DNA of 64,000 nucleotides from Marinobacter vulgaris (GCF_003344045.1 NZ_QFWX01000002.1:93269-157268); one strand, 5' to 3'; shown: positions 26,353 through 36,485, counted from the stretch's first letter. Notes: generated by a model from the sequence alone, not told the origin. Numbers and translations: made by a program.

Positions 26353-27189
26353 TCATGGTCTCTGGCAGGAAGGACAGTAATAAAGCCGCCGACTGGCCAT
26401 GAGCGTTTTGACAATGGTTGTGCCGCACTCATGACAGGCGGCTGACTCCCGGTTGAACACCATGTGTCTGCGCCTGGAAAAGTTCCAGCCCTCCTTCTTC
26501 AACCTCCCGGCTCTTTCAGGGTTATTGGTGATGCCCTTCAACGTGTACGCACGGGATATCAGGTCAAGGATGGCATCGGCCAGTCGTTTTCGCCCGACAT
26601 CACCAAGATCTCGGGGACGCGTCGCCGGCGGGAGCCCTGCTTCAAACAAAATCTCCGATCGCAGGTAATTGCCAATACCGGCGATAAATCCCTGATCGAG
26701 CAACAGACCGGCCAGACTGCGGCCACGAAACCGCTTTGATTCCAGCACGGCAATCAGCTCTTCAACCGATACGCTCTGGTTGAGCGGATCCGGTCCCAGG
26801 CGAGCCAGATAACCGACCTCCCCAAGATTTTCCGGCCGGACCAACTGGATGTCCGAGGCACTGTAAAGCCAGGCCGCTGCTTTTGAGCCAGTTATGGCGA
26901 ACCGGAGCTGACGGTTTGTGGCTGGTTCTCGACCCGGCTTGCCCACCCGCCATTTGCCGTACAGCTGGTTGTGGCTATACACACACCAAGGGCCATCGTC
27001 GTCACTTGCAGCGAAAAACACGAGTACCGCTTTGCCTCGCGCCTCCACCCCCGTTATCCGGCGATCCGCCAGGGATGACTCGAAGCCTTTGAGGTGTTCG
27101 AAGGCAAAGAACACCTGCTCGGCGACCTGGCCGGCAACAGCCTTTGCGATATCATCGACCATCCTCCGTATTTCCGGACCCTCCGGCAT
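26353..27189 (-). CDS. nei: Endonuclease VIII-like DNA glycosylase
   Basis: A 278-aa base-excision repair enzyme of the Fpg/Nei family. The N-terminal MPEGPEIRR supplies the catalytic Pro2 and Glu3; ARGKAVLVFF carries the conserved lysine; the helix-two-turn-helix region is around GIGNYLRSEILFEAG; the C-terminal zinc finger is CHECGTTI...CPSC. The Nei-like GPEIRRMVDDI start and YSHNQLYGKW segment favour Nei over MutM. AGGAG lies upstream of the ATG. Expected activity is removal of oxidised pyrimidines. Confidence 0.94.
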   Translation of the reverse strand: MPEGPEIRRMVDDIAKAVAGQVAEQVFFAFEHLKGFESSLADRRITGVEARGKAVLVFFAASDDDGPWCVYSHNQLYGKWRVGKPGREPATNRQLRFAITGSKAAAWLYSASDIQLVRPENLGEVGYLARLGPDPLNQSVSVEELIAVLESKRFRGRSLAGLLLDQGFIAGIGNYLRSEILFEAGLPPATRPRDLGDVGRKRLADAILDLISRAYTLKGITNNPERAGRLKKEGWNFSRRRHMVFNRESAACHECGTTIVKTLMASRRLYYCPSCQRP

Positions 27190-27304
27190 GCTGTCTCTCT
27201 CCTGGCCTTTCTGATTGACTCCATTACTTAGAAACGACCAGTTCGCCGGACCGGATCAAAAATAGCGATTGCACTGACTGGGCGGGAATACTTCCTCTTG
27301 ATAG

Positions 27305-28729
27305 TTACTCGTTCAAATTGCTGAGGGATTCGGACAAGCGCTCGATCCGCTTGTTGGAAGCCGCTACCAGGTCATTGATCTCGCCGGCTGAATCGCTCGA
27401 CCGCTTGGCAAGCTTACGAACCTCGTCGGCGACCACCGCAAAGCCCCGCCCGGACTCGCCGGCTCTTGCTGCTTCAATGGCTGCGTTCAACGCAAGCAGG
27501 TTAGTCTGGTCAGCAATGGCGTTGATCACCTTGATGATATTGCTGATTTCCTTACTGGAGTCCAGCACTTCACCCATTTCCTGATCAGTCACCTGGGCGG
27601 CAAGGCGTTTGTCGGTGATATCGATTCCGTAGGAAACAACAAGGCGGACTTCGTTAGCAAAGTTCCGGATCGCGCAGGATGACATTTCCAGCCAGACCGG
27701 CTCGCCGGCCTTGGTGTCCAGCTGCACGATATTCTTCTGGTCATGGCCTTCGAGGATTTGCTTGAAGTTGTCGCCACCGGATATTTTCTGCAATGTTAAC
27801 CGGCGAGACAGCAACTCCTGCTCACTGCTGAATCCCAGTCGTTCTACAAGGTAGTGGTTGGCTGCAATCAGGTGGCCATCGCGGTCCCATTCAGCGATGG
27901 CAGCGGCGCGACCTATGGCCTCAAAGCGGCGAGCATCGGCCAGACCTTTTTCCTTTGTGGTAGTCACGTCGGCTTCCAGCGCAACAAAGTGTGTCAGCGC
28001 GCCGGATTCGTTGAAAATCGGGTTAATGGCGAGTGAAATCCAGTAGGGCTCGCCGTTTTTGTGATAGTTGAGAATCTCATCGTAAAACGGCTTGCGCGCA
28101 TCCAGGTGCTGGCGGATACGACGCCGGGTTTCCTCGCTGGTGTCAGGGCCCTGCAGGCGCTCCCCTGGTTTGGTTCCCCTGACTTCTTCAAGCTTGTATC
28201 CCGCCAGCTTCTCGAACCCCTGGTTTACAAAAACAACCTTGCCATTCGGATCCGTAATCACCACTGCGTTTTCGGTCACCCGTGCGGCCGAGGCCAGCAA
28301 CTTATCTTCCGGATCCGGTTGCGGCAGGTCCGAGAGATCATTGAGTATGAGGGTCTGATAGTGTTGGCCGTCGAGCCTGCTCCCGAGCCGGGTGATGCGG
28401 CACCGCCATTCGCGACCGCGATGGTCTGTCAGGCAATGATCTCCGGCTGCAACCAGTTGCCCGGCAACATCCGCCCCGAGCACGGATGCCGCCGACTGAC
28501 CCGGCACAAATCCGTAGCCAATATCGAAACGCTTGCGCATTGACTCATTCATCAGCAACACGCATTGGTTGGCGTCCACTGTGATAAACGGCTCCGACAC
28601 ATCCGCCAGCAGTTCGGCGAGGCGGGCGGCGATGACCGACGGCGATCTTTCATCCACGCCGCCCAGGCCCGATTCAACATTGTCGGATACTGTTTCTGCT
28701 TTGCGCCCCCAGGGTAACCACGCATGCAT
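27305..28729 (-). CDS. Soluble multi-PAS chemoreceptor with a short signalling hairpin
   Basis: A 474-aa protein without membrane segments. Three PAS-like regions lie at about 35-130, 140-260 ([24 protein letters not shown]; the BdlA/Aer-like type with a [10 protein letters not shown] loop) and 265-385. The C-terminal 85 residues are only the hairpin tip of a methyl-accepting domain ([21 protein letters not shown], then [25 protein letters not shown]). The long methylation helices and any CheR-docking tail are missing. This compact layout matches BdlA-like or PAS-MCP proteins linked to biofilm dispersal or oxygen sensing. ATG 28729 follows AGAGG. Confidence 0.9.
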   Translation of the reverse strand: MHAWLPWGRKAETVSDNVESGLGGVDERSPSVIAARLAELLADVSEPFITVDANQCVLLMNESMRKRFDIGYGFVPGQSAASVLGADVAGQLVAAGDHCLTDHRGREWRCRITRLGSRLDGQHYQTLILNDLSDLPQPDPEDKLLASAARVTENAVVITDPNGKVVFVNQGFEKLAGYKLEEVRGTKPGERLQGPDTSEETRRRIRQHLDARKPFYDEILNYHKNGEPYWISLAINPIFNESGALTHFVALEADVTTTKEKGLADARRFEAIGRAAAIAEWDRDGHLIAANHYLVERLGFSSEQELLSRRLTLQKISGGDNFKQILEGHDQKNIVQLDTKAGEPVWLEMSSCAIRNFANEVRLVVSYGIDITDKRLAAQVTDQEMGEVLDSSKEISNIIKVINAIADQTNLLALNAAIEAARAGESGRGFAVVADEVRKLAKRSSDSAGEINDLVAASNKRIERLSESLSNLNE

Positions 28730-28879
28730 CGGGTCTGACCTCTTTTGAATAAAGCAATTGTTAATTCGATAGACTGTACGTGGGTATCGGCATAACGTTC
28801 AGGATCTGAAGTGATTTTTTGTATCGGTGAGTTGTGCTACTCAATCCCGGTAATCGAAAGGTGCGTTCGTCATCCGTTT

Positions 28880-29086
28880 CTCTCCGGTCAGTCGTTTACG
28901 ACCCTGCCCCGCCTGGCCTTTCCGGTCGATAACCAGAAACTGTGCTTTGTCCCCCTGAGTGAACCCAAACTGGTCCTCCAGATCGGCATCATCAAACCGG
29001 CAAACCGGTCACTCTCGCCTTCGGCCCAGGCATTGGAGCGGGTTATTCTGAAGCGTTTATCGGGCGTAGTGGGCTTGTCTGCATAA
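28880..29086 (+). pseudogene. Relic of a LysR-family regulator (C-terminal end only)
   Basis: The plus-strand frame around 28880-29086 encodes a stretch that reads like the last 65 residues of a LysR effector domain: GQSFTTLPRLAF, then CFVPLSEPKLVLQIGI and NRSLSPSAQALERVI. Active LysR proteins carry the same pattern (G-x-x-x-LPR-A, PLxEPxL-x-R-x-IGL, RSLSPAA-x-x-F). The DNA-binding half and the first part of the effector domain are absent, as no matching frame lies in the 150 bases upstream. It appears to be a degraded remnant after a deletion or exchange. Confidence 0.6.
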
Positions 29087-29188
29087 CGACCAGAGAAGTG
29101 TTCCAGCTGCCCCCGCTCGCCCTCCATCCCTGCCTTCCCTATAATGCAGCGTCCGCCAACGAGTATGAGACTTGCCCTGGAGTGCACT

Positions 29189-30220
29189 GTGCCCACTAAA
29201 TTGCCCCCGCTTTTAATCCATCGTTTACATCCGGCTCTGACGACTCTTATCACATGCCTGGCACTCTCCACACTTTCCGTTAACGCCCGGGCTGACACCC
29301 TCAACATTGCCTGGGATAACGATTTGCTGACCGGCTCAGACCGGGGGTACACGAACGGCTTGAAGCTTTCCTATCTCACAGCCACCGCCGATGATCAGCA
29401 ACGGAAATCATCCAGAGTCGCACGGGGCGCAAGAGATACCCTGGATTTTCTACCGGGTTTGAGCTCCCGCACCCGGGACCAGGCGCTTGCCTTCAGCTTG
29501 CGGCAGCTGATGGTTACACCGGCGGATATCACCGCCCGTGAACCACCCCTAGATGACCTTCCCTATGCCGGTTACCTGTCGGCCAGCACCACCTTGTGGA
29601 GCTGGAATGCCAATCGTATTACCGGATACGGTGTCCATCTCGGGGTTGTAGGTCCGGAAAGCGGCGCGGAGGCTGCCCAGAAATGGGTGCACAAACTGAC
29701 CGGCAGTGAAGAGCCGAATGGCTGGGACTATCAGCTCGGGACGGATGTGGTTGGCGGTGTGAGCGCGGCACACGCCCAAAAACTCCTGCAAAGCGGTTCA
29801 CCGGAGAGCCTCGAGCAGGAGGTTTCATTGTTAGGCTCGGCCATGCTGTCGAGTTTCAGAACCAATGCCAGGGTAGGCATGGTCTGGCGCATCGGGCAGC
29901 ATTTACCGGTCAATTTCGTGCCCGACTATGCCGGCACCGCCTCGACAATCGGAATGCCCGGCGCTTTGAATACAGGTGGCGAGGGATGGTCAGTATTTAT
30001 CGGGGTGGGGGTGGCGTACGTCCCTTACTCCTACCTTGATGACAATTCGTCACCCTACCAGTTTGATGAGAGCCTGATCCAGGGCCAGGCCGGCATTGGC
30101 GGAACATGGCAGTGGAACCAACTACAGCTGGCGATGATTTTGCGGGCAACCACCGGTGAGGAGGAAACCAACAAGGACAATTTCAGCTATGGCACTCTGT
30201 CACTGACCTGGGCGCTGTAG
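29189..30220 (+). CDS. LpxR-like outer-membrane lipid A deacylase family protein (DUF2219)
   Basis: A roughly 343-aa secreted protein of the LpxR/DUF2219 family. A signal peptide ends at VNARA. The family signature follows: NIAWDNDLLTGSDRGYTNGLKLSY, with the Asn/Asp and Asp-x-x-YTNG residues of the active site; later DDLPYAGYL and a GWDYQLGTD segment. The repeated aromatic/polar strands imply a beta-barrel. The start is uncertain: GTG 29189 has GGAG at six bases; ATGs at 29144 and 29165 are also open. LpxR removes the 3' acyl chains from lipid A; substrate is inferred from family. Confidence 0.85.
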   Translation: MPTKLPPLLIHRLHPALTTLITCLALSTLSVNARADTLNIAWDNDLLTGSDRGYTNGLKLSYLTATADDQQRKSSRVARGARDTLDFLPGLSSRTRDQALAFSLRQLMVTPADITAREPPLDDLPYAGYLSASTTLWSWNANRITGYGVHLGVVGPESGAEAAQKWVHKLTGSEEPNGWDYQLGTDVVGGVSAAHAQKLLQSGSPESLEQEVSLLGSAMLSSFRTNARVGMVWRIGQHLPVNFVPDYAGTASTIGMPGALNTGGEGWSVFIGVGVAYVPYSYLDDNSSPYQFDESLIQGQAGIGGTWQWNQLQLAMILRATTGEEETNKDNFSYGTLSLTWAL

Positions 30221-30272
30221 TGTCCTGAAAAGATGACTGTCCGCCAGTTCGCGATTCACTAACCGCTCATAT

Positions 30273-32978
30273 TCAGACTTCTTCACCAGGGCGGCCAAAC
30301 AGGTAGCCCTGGAAGTGGATGCAGCCATGCTTAACCAGCCATTTCCGCTGTTCTTCCGTCTCGACGCCCTCGGCGATGACCTCCAGCCCCAGGCCTCTGG
30401 CCAATCCGATGATGGATTCCACGATTGCCGAGCTTGCAAGGTTGGTGGTTACATCGTTTACAAAGGACTGGTCGATCTTGATCTGGTCAAGGGGCAACCC
30501 CTTGAGGTAACTCATGGATGAGTAACCGGTACCAAAATCGTCCAGGGAAAAACGGATGCCCAGTGCACGCAGGTGCCTCATTATCTCGGTGATACGCTCC
30601 GGATCCTCCAGCAACAGGCTTTCCGTGACCTCCAGCTTCAGCAGGTGCGGCGGGGCACCGGTTTGTTCAAGAATCTGTTCCAGTTGCGCGATGAAATCAT
30701 CACTCTGGAACTGAACAACACTCACATTCACCGCAAGGCTGAGCCCGGATCTTGCAGCGTCTTTCTGCCAGGCCGCCAGCCTTTTACAGGCCTGCTCCAA
30801 AACCCAGCGACCAATCGGCAGGATAAGTCTGCTTTGTTCGGCAATCGGGATAAAGACAGCGGGTGACACCATTCCCCGTTCCGGGTGGCGCCAGCGCAAC
30901 AGCACTTCGTAGCCGAGCAAATGGTCGGGATCCCGTATCTGGGGCTGGAAAAACACCGCCAGCTGCTCCCTGGCCAGGGCATTGCGCAATTCTTCCTCCA
31001 GCAGCACATGCTGGACAATCTTTTCCTGAATGTCAGGATTGAAAAAAGCGATGCGTTTCTCACCCCGCAGTCTGGCCCGCTCTTTTGCCTGCTGGGTTGC
31101 CTGCTCAGCTCTCTGGACCTGCTGGTCGCAAGGTGTATCCCGCCCATCGATGAGGGTAATACCAATGCTGACGCCCACCTGTATCCTGTAGCCCAGAACG
31201 GCAATCGGACGGGAGAACGCCTGAAGGATCTTGTCGGCAACCGTCTCGGCCGACCGGGCCGCTATCTCCTGGGAAGAATGCAGGTTTGCCAGCAGGACGG
31301 CGAATTCGTCTCCACCGATCCGCGCCAGGGTGTCACTCTCACGCACAATGGGGCCAAGCTGCGCGGCGAGGGACTTCAAAACCAGGTCACCCGTTCCGTA
31401 ACCCCTGGCATCATTCACCGCCCGGAACTGTTCTATATCGAGGTACAGAAGCGCGGCATGAGTACCCTGTCGGGTGTTGAGTTTGCATACGTCGGAAATC
31501 CGCTCCTCAAGCAACGCCCGATTTGCAAGCCCGGTAAGCGAATCGTAGAAAGCCAGCCGATGGGCCTCCCGCTCGGCTTCCTTCCTTTTGGTGATGTCGT
31601 GAAACGTACCGACGTAGTTCTGGACAGCACCAGAGGCTCCGTAGATAGCGGTAATCGTCAGCCACTCTGCAAACACGTCGCCGTTTTTCCGGCGATTCCA
31701 GATTTCTCCCTCCCATGTCCCCGTCTCACCGACCCGGGCCCAGAGGTGGCTGTAGAATTCAGCATCCTGCAGACCCGACTGGAGAATACGTGGGCTCATA
31801 CCCACAACTTCCTGTTCGTCATACCCGGTAATGCGCGAAAACGCCCTGTTAGCGCGGAGTATCAGCCCATTGTCGTCGGTGATCATGATACCGAGGTGCG
31901 TGTCGAAGGCCGTGGAAGCAATCCGCAGCTCAGCCTCGTTAGCCTGGGCCGCGTACTGCAGGCTTTTCCGTTCCTGGTTTTCCAGGATCAGCTCCTTTTC
32001 CACCGATACCCTTCTGTAAAACTGCTTCAGGAAAAACAGGCCAATGATGGCAACCAGCAGAATCCCTACGGCTGAAGCCACAAGGCTGTGGCGCCACCCC
32101 TGCAAAGCTACTGATGTCCTCTCCCCGACGACCACAATATAGGGAGCATTCTGGACCCGTTGAAAGGCATAAAACCGCCTCTCACCGTCAATAGGAGACT
32201 CAAACACAGCCTGCTCGCTGCTCGAGCCGCTTTCGGCAAATCGACGGGTATACAGTTCATCGACGGGGCTTCCCTGAAGCTCCGCAGCCTTTGTACCGTC
32301 TGGCAGACGTGCAACCAGCCTCAAGGACTCATCGATAATGGCGATGCTCTGACCCTCCGACAGAGAGAGCCCTGCGAGGGCGTCCGCGATCACCGCCGGA
32401 GATTGGGGTGCGGCAATAACGGCAACGAAATCGCCGGTCCCCGATCGCAACTTCCTCATCCCCCAGATCCAGGTTTCTCCACTTTCAGGATCGGTATACA
32501 GTGGCGTGATCAGATCGTCCTCCGGGCTCTCCTCAACCCGCCTCTTGAGAAACGACCAGCCGGGAATCCTTCCCGCATCACTGACTGACGAGGCGTGGAT
32601 TACATTACCCCCCAGATCCGTCACAAACAGTTCGTCAACAAACTCCTGGCGGGAGAGTTCCTCGTTCAGCAGCTGCTCGAGGCTTTCAAGCCCGGTGCCC
32701 GGAAGAATGTCGGCCTGGTAAATCAAGGGCTCAAGAAATCCTGCAAGCGTCCGCAAACCGTACTGTGTGGACAAAAGCTTATTGGCCACGAGCTCGGCCG
32801 CCAGATCGGCACGGGCCGCAGACCGGCTGCTTGCCGTTTTTGTCGCCTGGGCATAGTTTGTCAATGCAACGTAGCTCGCTGAGGAAACGAGGGCGAGCAA
32901 CGCAAAAACGTACAATAAAAGCGGAAGACGGTAGGCTGTATTCACACTCGATCTGCTCCTGTCTTCCTGCTCTGTCAT
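30273..32978 (-). CDS. Membrane-bound sensor GGDEF-EAL protein with one PAS domain
   Basis: A 901-aa protein. Two transmembrane helices (about 17-39 and 306-325) bracket a periplasmic sensor of about 265 residues resembling CHASE/dCache folds. A PAS domain (about 355-470, with FSRITGYDEQEVVGMSP), an intact GGDEF domain (RIGGDEFAVLL) and an EAL domain follow. The EAL domain has EVLLRW in place of EAL, with DDFGTGYSSM, KIDQSFV and IAEGVETEEQ, so phosphodiesterase activity is plausible. It diverges from a PilB-like ATPase whose N-terminus has a c-di-GMP-binding MshEN region, suggesting local control of pilus-type assembly. Confidence 0.93.
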   Translation of the reverse strand: MTEQEDRSRSSVNTAYRLPLLLYVFALLALVSSASYVALTNYAQATKTASSRSAARADLAAELVANKLLSTQYGLRTLAGFLEPLIYQADILPGTGLESLEQLLNEELSRQEFVDELFVTDLGGNVIHASSVSDAGRIPGWSFLKRRVEESPEDDLITPLYTDPESGETWIWGMRKLRSGTGDFVAVIAAPQSPAVIADALAGLSLSEGQSIAIIDESLRLVARLPDGTKAAELQGSPVDELYTRRFAESGSSSEQAVFESPIDGERRFYAFQRVQNAPYIVVVGERTSVALQGWRHSLVASAVGILLVAIIGLFFLKQFYRRVSVEKELILENQERKSLQYAAQANEAELRIASTAFDTHLGIMITDDNGLILRANRAFSRITGYDEQEVVGMSPRILQSGLQDAEFYSHLWARVGETGTWEGEIWNRRKNGDVFAEWLTITAIYGASGAVQNYVGTFHDITKRKEAEREAHRLAFYDSLTGLANRALLEERISDVCKLNTRQGTHAALLYLDIEQFRAVNDARGYGTGDLVLKSLAAQLGPIVRESDTLARIGGDEFAVLLANLHSSQEIAARSAETVADKILQAFSRPIAVLGYRIQVGVSIGITLIDGRDTPCDQQVQRAEQATQQAKERARLRGEKRIAFFNPDIQEKIVQHVLLEEELRNALAREQLAVFFQPQIRDPDHLLGYEVLLRWRHPERGMVSPAVFIPIAEQSRLILPIGRWVLEQACKRLAAWQKDAARSGLSLAVNVSVVQFQSDDFIAQLEQILEQTGAPPHLLKLEVTESLLLEDPERITEIMRHLRALGIRFSLDDFGTGYSSMSYLKGLPLDQIKIDQSFVNDVTTNLASSAIVESIIGLARGLGLEVIAEGVETEEQRKWLVKHGCIHFQGYLFGRPGEEV

Positions 32979-33066
32979 TCAGGCGGCTCACAAACGGTAA
33001 ATTTAGTCATTTGGCGACACATCAACTCTGTCACCACTACACTGTAGCAAAGCTATCAATCTGCTA

Positions 33067-35295
33067 ATGGGAGTTCCCGTGGTCCGGGCAACGATTTACT
33101 ATCTCGACGGTCATCAGCGCGTTGGCACCGTCTCTGCCTGGAAGCCCAATTCCGGGCGAATTGATCTGACAGCCAAAGACAATAGTCCTATAGCCATCCA
33201 ATGGCCACTGATTGCGCACATAGACCGGCCCCTGCACGCCAGCCAGCTGGGCAAGCGTCAAGAGTTCCAGAACTACGTGGTCAACCTTGTCAATGGTCAG
33301 ACCCTCAGCGGCACCATGATGTCAGCGGTCGTTACCCCTAACGGCGTCGAAGTATGGCATGCTTCTGACACGGTTAATCTGGTCGAACGATTTATCCCGT
33401 GGCAGGCCATCAAGACCTATAGGCTCGGTCATGTTCCGGTTCAAGCCGGGCCAGAGTCAGAAGACAAGCCACTCGGAATTCCAGGTGATGATGACCTGGC
33501 CGGCCCGGCAGAAAAAGACAACGCCCCTCTCTCCCTGGGTCTTCTGGAAGTGGTTAACTCACGGCAGCTGTCGGATGCGCTGGAGCGAGGAAAAACCATT
33601 GACCGGACCGGCTACGACCGAACCCTCAGAAAAACCATCGGTGATATCCTTGTCCAGTGCGGAATTCTTGACAGCGAGCAGCTGAATATTGCGCTGCACC
33701 GCAAGCGTTCGGATCCTACGCGCCCGATAGGTCAGGTCCTGATCGACATGGGACTGGTCTCGGAAGAAACCGTCCAGCGCGCGCTGGCCTACAAGCTCGG
33801 TGTTCCTTTCGTGTGCCTGGACGAGTTCGATATCGATCCCAAGGCTATTAAGTTCATCCCTGCCACCACCGCTGCGAGACTGGGCATTCTGCCGCTTATG
33901 TTTCAGGAGCGCCATCTTGTTGTTGCCTTGAGCAACCCCTCGGATGCCGAGGCGCTGAACATCCTGAACTTCCTCGCAGGCTATCCCGTCAAGTACGCCC
34001 TGGCACCGAAAACCGAGCTGGGCCGTGAAATCGATCGTTATTACGGCGCGGCGGAAAGCCAGGAGGCTGCTGAGGAGCTGGAAATGGAACTGGTCGAAAC
34101 GCCATCCGATCAGCCCAACCGGCAGGCTATCGAGAAACTCGGCCAGGAAAAGCCTGTAATACGGTTTGTGAATTCAGTCATCCGTGACGCCATCCGCCAG
34201 AACGCTTCCGATATCCACCTGAGTCCGCGAGAGGATTATGTCCAGCTATTATACCGCCTCAATGGCGACATGATTCCCATCAAACGCTTCAACAAAGGGA
34301 TGCTGCCAGCCGCGGTCAGCCGGATCAAGATTATTGGTGGTATGGACATTACTGAGCGCCGGACACCCCAGGACGGGCGTGCCTCGGTGCGATGGGAAAA
34401 ACACGACGTAGATCTGCGAATCTCGGTGATGCCCACCATCCAGGGCGAGAGCGTTGTCATCCGGATCCTGAATACCCAACAGGGACTCAAGTCGGTGGAT
34501 GATCTGGGCTTCTCAGAGATGGATCGGAAGAAATTTGTTGACCTGATCCATCGCAACCAGGGCATGTTGCTCATTACCGGGCCAACCGGTTCGGGAAAGA
34601 GCACTACGCTGTACGCGGCCCTGCACCAATTGCGCTCCAAGAGCGTAAACATCCTGACGGTGGAAAACCCCGTCGAGTATCATATGGATGGCATCGAACA
34701 GATGCAGGTTAATGAACCGGCGGGCTTCACCTTTGCCAGCGCTCTGCGGAACATGCTCCGCCACGATCCCGATATCATTATGGTGGGTGAAATACGAGAC
34801 CGGGAAACCGGACAGATTGCCGTGCAGAGCGCACTCACCGGCCACCTTGTGTTAAGCACGCTGCACACCAACAGCGCAGCCAGCACCGTGATGCGACTGA
34901 TCGATATGGGCATCGAGGACTACCTCATAAGCGGGACACTCAACGGTGTTCTGGCCCAGCGGCTGGTGAGACGCACATGCCCCCACTGCACCGAAGAGGA
35001 AGCTGTGGATCCATGGGTTCGCGAAACCCTCGGCATCGGCAACAACGAAGTGTTCTACAAGGGGAAAGGTTGCCACAGCTGCCATGAAACCGGGTTTTCC
35101 GGCAGGCTGGCAGTTTACGAACTGATGGTTCTTACCCCGGAATTACGAAACATGATTGTTTCAGGAACCTCAGTGGATGAACTGGAGAAACAGGCGCTTG
35201 CATCCGGGATGACAGCACTCACAAGTCACGCACTGAGCAAAGCCCGGGATGGCAGCATTTCTGTCGCCGAAGTTTACCGTATCCGCCTTTCCTGA
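33067..35295 (+). CDS. PilB/GspE-like assembly ATPase with duplicated N-terminal barrel and MshEN
   Basis: A 742-aa hexameric-type ATPase. Residues 6-55 and 68-122 look like two copies of a small beta-barrel (YYLDGHQRVGTVSAW; VNLVNGQTLSGTMMSA; each closing with W-x-x-I). Residues 185-330 are an MshEN domain with two RLGxxL-type repeats (KTIGDILVQCGILDSEQL; RPIGQVLIDMGLVSEETV), the c-di-GMP-binding motif. The ATPase follows: Walker A GPTGSGKST (504-512), Asp box, Walker B IIMVGEIRDRET, and a four-Cys zinc site (CPHC...CHSC). The start may be ATG 33067 or GTG 33079, which has GGGAG upstream. It is paired with pilU; no platform or pilin gene lies nearby. Confidence 0.9.
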   Translation: MGVPVVRATIYYLDGHQRVGTVSAWKPNSGRIDLTAKDNSPIAIQWPLIAHIDRPLHASQLGKRQEFQNYVVNLVNGQTLSGTMMSAVVTPNGVEVWHASDTVNLVERFIPWQAIKTYRLGHVPVQAGPESEDKPLGIPGDDDLAGPAEKDNAPLSLGLLEVVNSRQLSDALERGKTIDRTGYDRTLRKTIGDILVQCGILDSEQLNIALHRKRSDPTRPIGQVLIDMGLVSEETVQRALAYKLGVPFVCLDEFDIDPKAIKFIPATTAARLGILPLMFQERHLVVALSNPSDAEALNILNFLAGYPVKYALAPKTELGREIDRYYGAAESQEAAEELEMELVETPSDQPNRQAIEKLGQEKPVIRFVNSVIRDAIRQNASDIHLSPREDYVQLLYRLNGDMIPIKRFNKGMLPAAVSRIKIIGGMDITERRTPQDGRASVRWEKHDVDLRISVMPTIQGESVVIRILNTQQGLKSVDDLGFSEMDRKKFVDLIHRNQGMLLITGPTGSGKSTTLYAALHQLRSKSVNILTVENPVEYHMDGIEQMQVNEPAGFTFASALRNMLRHDPDIIMVGEIRDRETGQIAVQSALTGHLVLSTLHTNSAASTVMRLIDMGIEDYLISGTLNGVLAQRLVRRTCPHCTEEEAVDPWVRETLGIGNNEVFYKGKGCHSCHETGFSGRLAVYELMVLTPELRNMIVSGTSVDELEKQALASGMTALTSHALSKARDGSISVAEVYRIRLS

Positions 35296-35318
35296 TCTGG
35301 ACGACCCAAGGAGGTTTC

Positions 35319-36422
35319 ATGGAACTGCCCGCCTATCTCAAAGTCATGGCCGATAAAGGAGCCTCTGACCTCTACCTCTCTACCGGCGCGCCGGTGATGC
35401 TCAAGATCGAGGGCAAAACCGGTCCAATCACCCAGAAACCTTTACCGGCGGGTGCCGTGAAAGAGCTGGCGTACTCAGTGATGAGCGACAAGCAGCGCGG
35501 CGAGTTCGAGAAAAACCTGGAGCTGGATATGGCCGTTGGGCTCAGCCACATTGGGCGATTCCGGGTCAACGTTTTCTGGCAGCGGGGGGAGGTGGCCATG
35601 GTCATTCGCCATCTCAAGACCGAAATACCCACCATTGAGGCGCTCGGTCTGCCAAACGTACTGGAACAACTGATCATGGAACCCCGGGGGCTGGTCCTGG
35701 TGGTTGGAGCAACCGGTTCCGGAAAATCGACAACCCTGGCTGCTATGATTGACCATCGCAACAGCCACAAAACCGGGCATATACTCACCATTGAAGACCC
35801 CATTGAGTATATCCACAATCACAAGCACAGCGTGGTCAACCAGCGGGAAGTGGGTGTAGACACCCACTCCTACAGCGAAGCCCTGCGCCGGGCAATGCGA
35901 GAGGCGCCAGACGTTATCATGATCGGCGAAATCCGCGACCGGGAAACCATGAAACACGCCCTCACCTACGCCGAAACCGGCCACCTCTGCATTGCCACAC
36001 TGCATGCTAGCAATGTGGATCAGACCATGCGGAGAATTGTTAATTTCTTCCCCGAAAATACCCACCGGGAGCTATTCATGGATCTGAGCATGCACCTGAA
36101 AGCAGTGGTGTCTCAGCGCCTGCTCAAGGGTACAGACGGAAAGCGGTCGGCAGCCGTTGAGGTCATGCTTGCCAGCCCCTATATCAAGGATCTGATCAAC
36201 AAGGGTGAGATTGATGGCATTGGAGAGATCATGGAGAAGAGTCCGGAACAGGGGATGAAAACCTTCGATCACGCCATTCTCGAACTTTACCACCAGGGCA
36301 AAATCACTCAGGAAGAAGCGCTGGCCAATGCAGATTCCCGCCACAACCTGGAAGTGAAAATACGGCTTGAGCATGGCAACCTGGACTCTGGAGACAGTCA
36401 ATTCAGTATTGACCAGAGCTGA
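35319..36422 (+). CDS. pilU: Retraction ATPase PilU
   Basis: A 367-aa PilT-family ATPase. Walker A is GATGSGKSTT, followed by EDPIEYIHNHKHS, the Walker B IMIGEIRDRETM and HLCIATLHASN. The C-terminal AIRNLIRE motif of PilT is absent (DLINKGEIDGI appears instead), and the sequence ends with an acidic tail, both typical of PilU. GGAGG lies upstream of the ATG, 23 bp after the ATPase gene. PilU normally assists PilT in pulling back type IV pili; PilT is not in this window. Confidence 0.92.
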   Translation: MELPAYLKVMADKGASDLYLSTGAPVMLKIEGKTGPITQKPLPAGAVKELAYSVMSDKQRGEFEKNLELDMAVGLSHIGRFRVNVFWQRGEVAMVIRHLKTEIPTIEALGLPNVLEQLIMEPRGLVLVVGATGSGKSTTLAAMIDHRNSHKTGHILTIEDPIEYIHNHKHSVVNQREVGVDTHSYSEALRRAMREAPDVIMIGEIRDRETMKHALTYAETGHLCIATLHASNVDQTMRRIVNFFPENTHRELFMDLSMHLKAVVSQRLLKGTDGKRSAAVEVMLASPYIKDLINKGEIDGIGEIMEKSPEQGMKTFDHAILELYHQGKITQEEALANADSRHNLEVKIRLEHGNLDSGDSQFSIDQS

Positions 36423-36485
36423 GGCCTGCTGATAAACAAGTGCCTTGCTCGACGCCACCCAAGAGATTCAACTCCTGCGTCAGTA

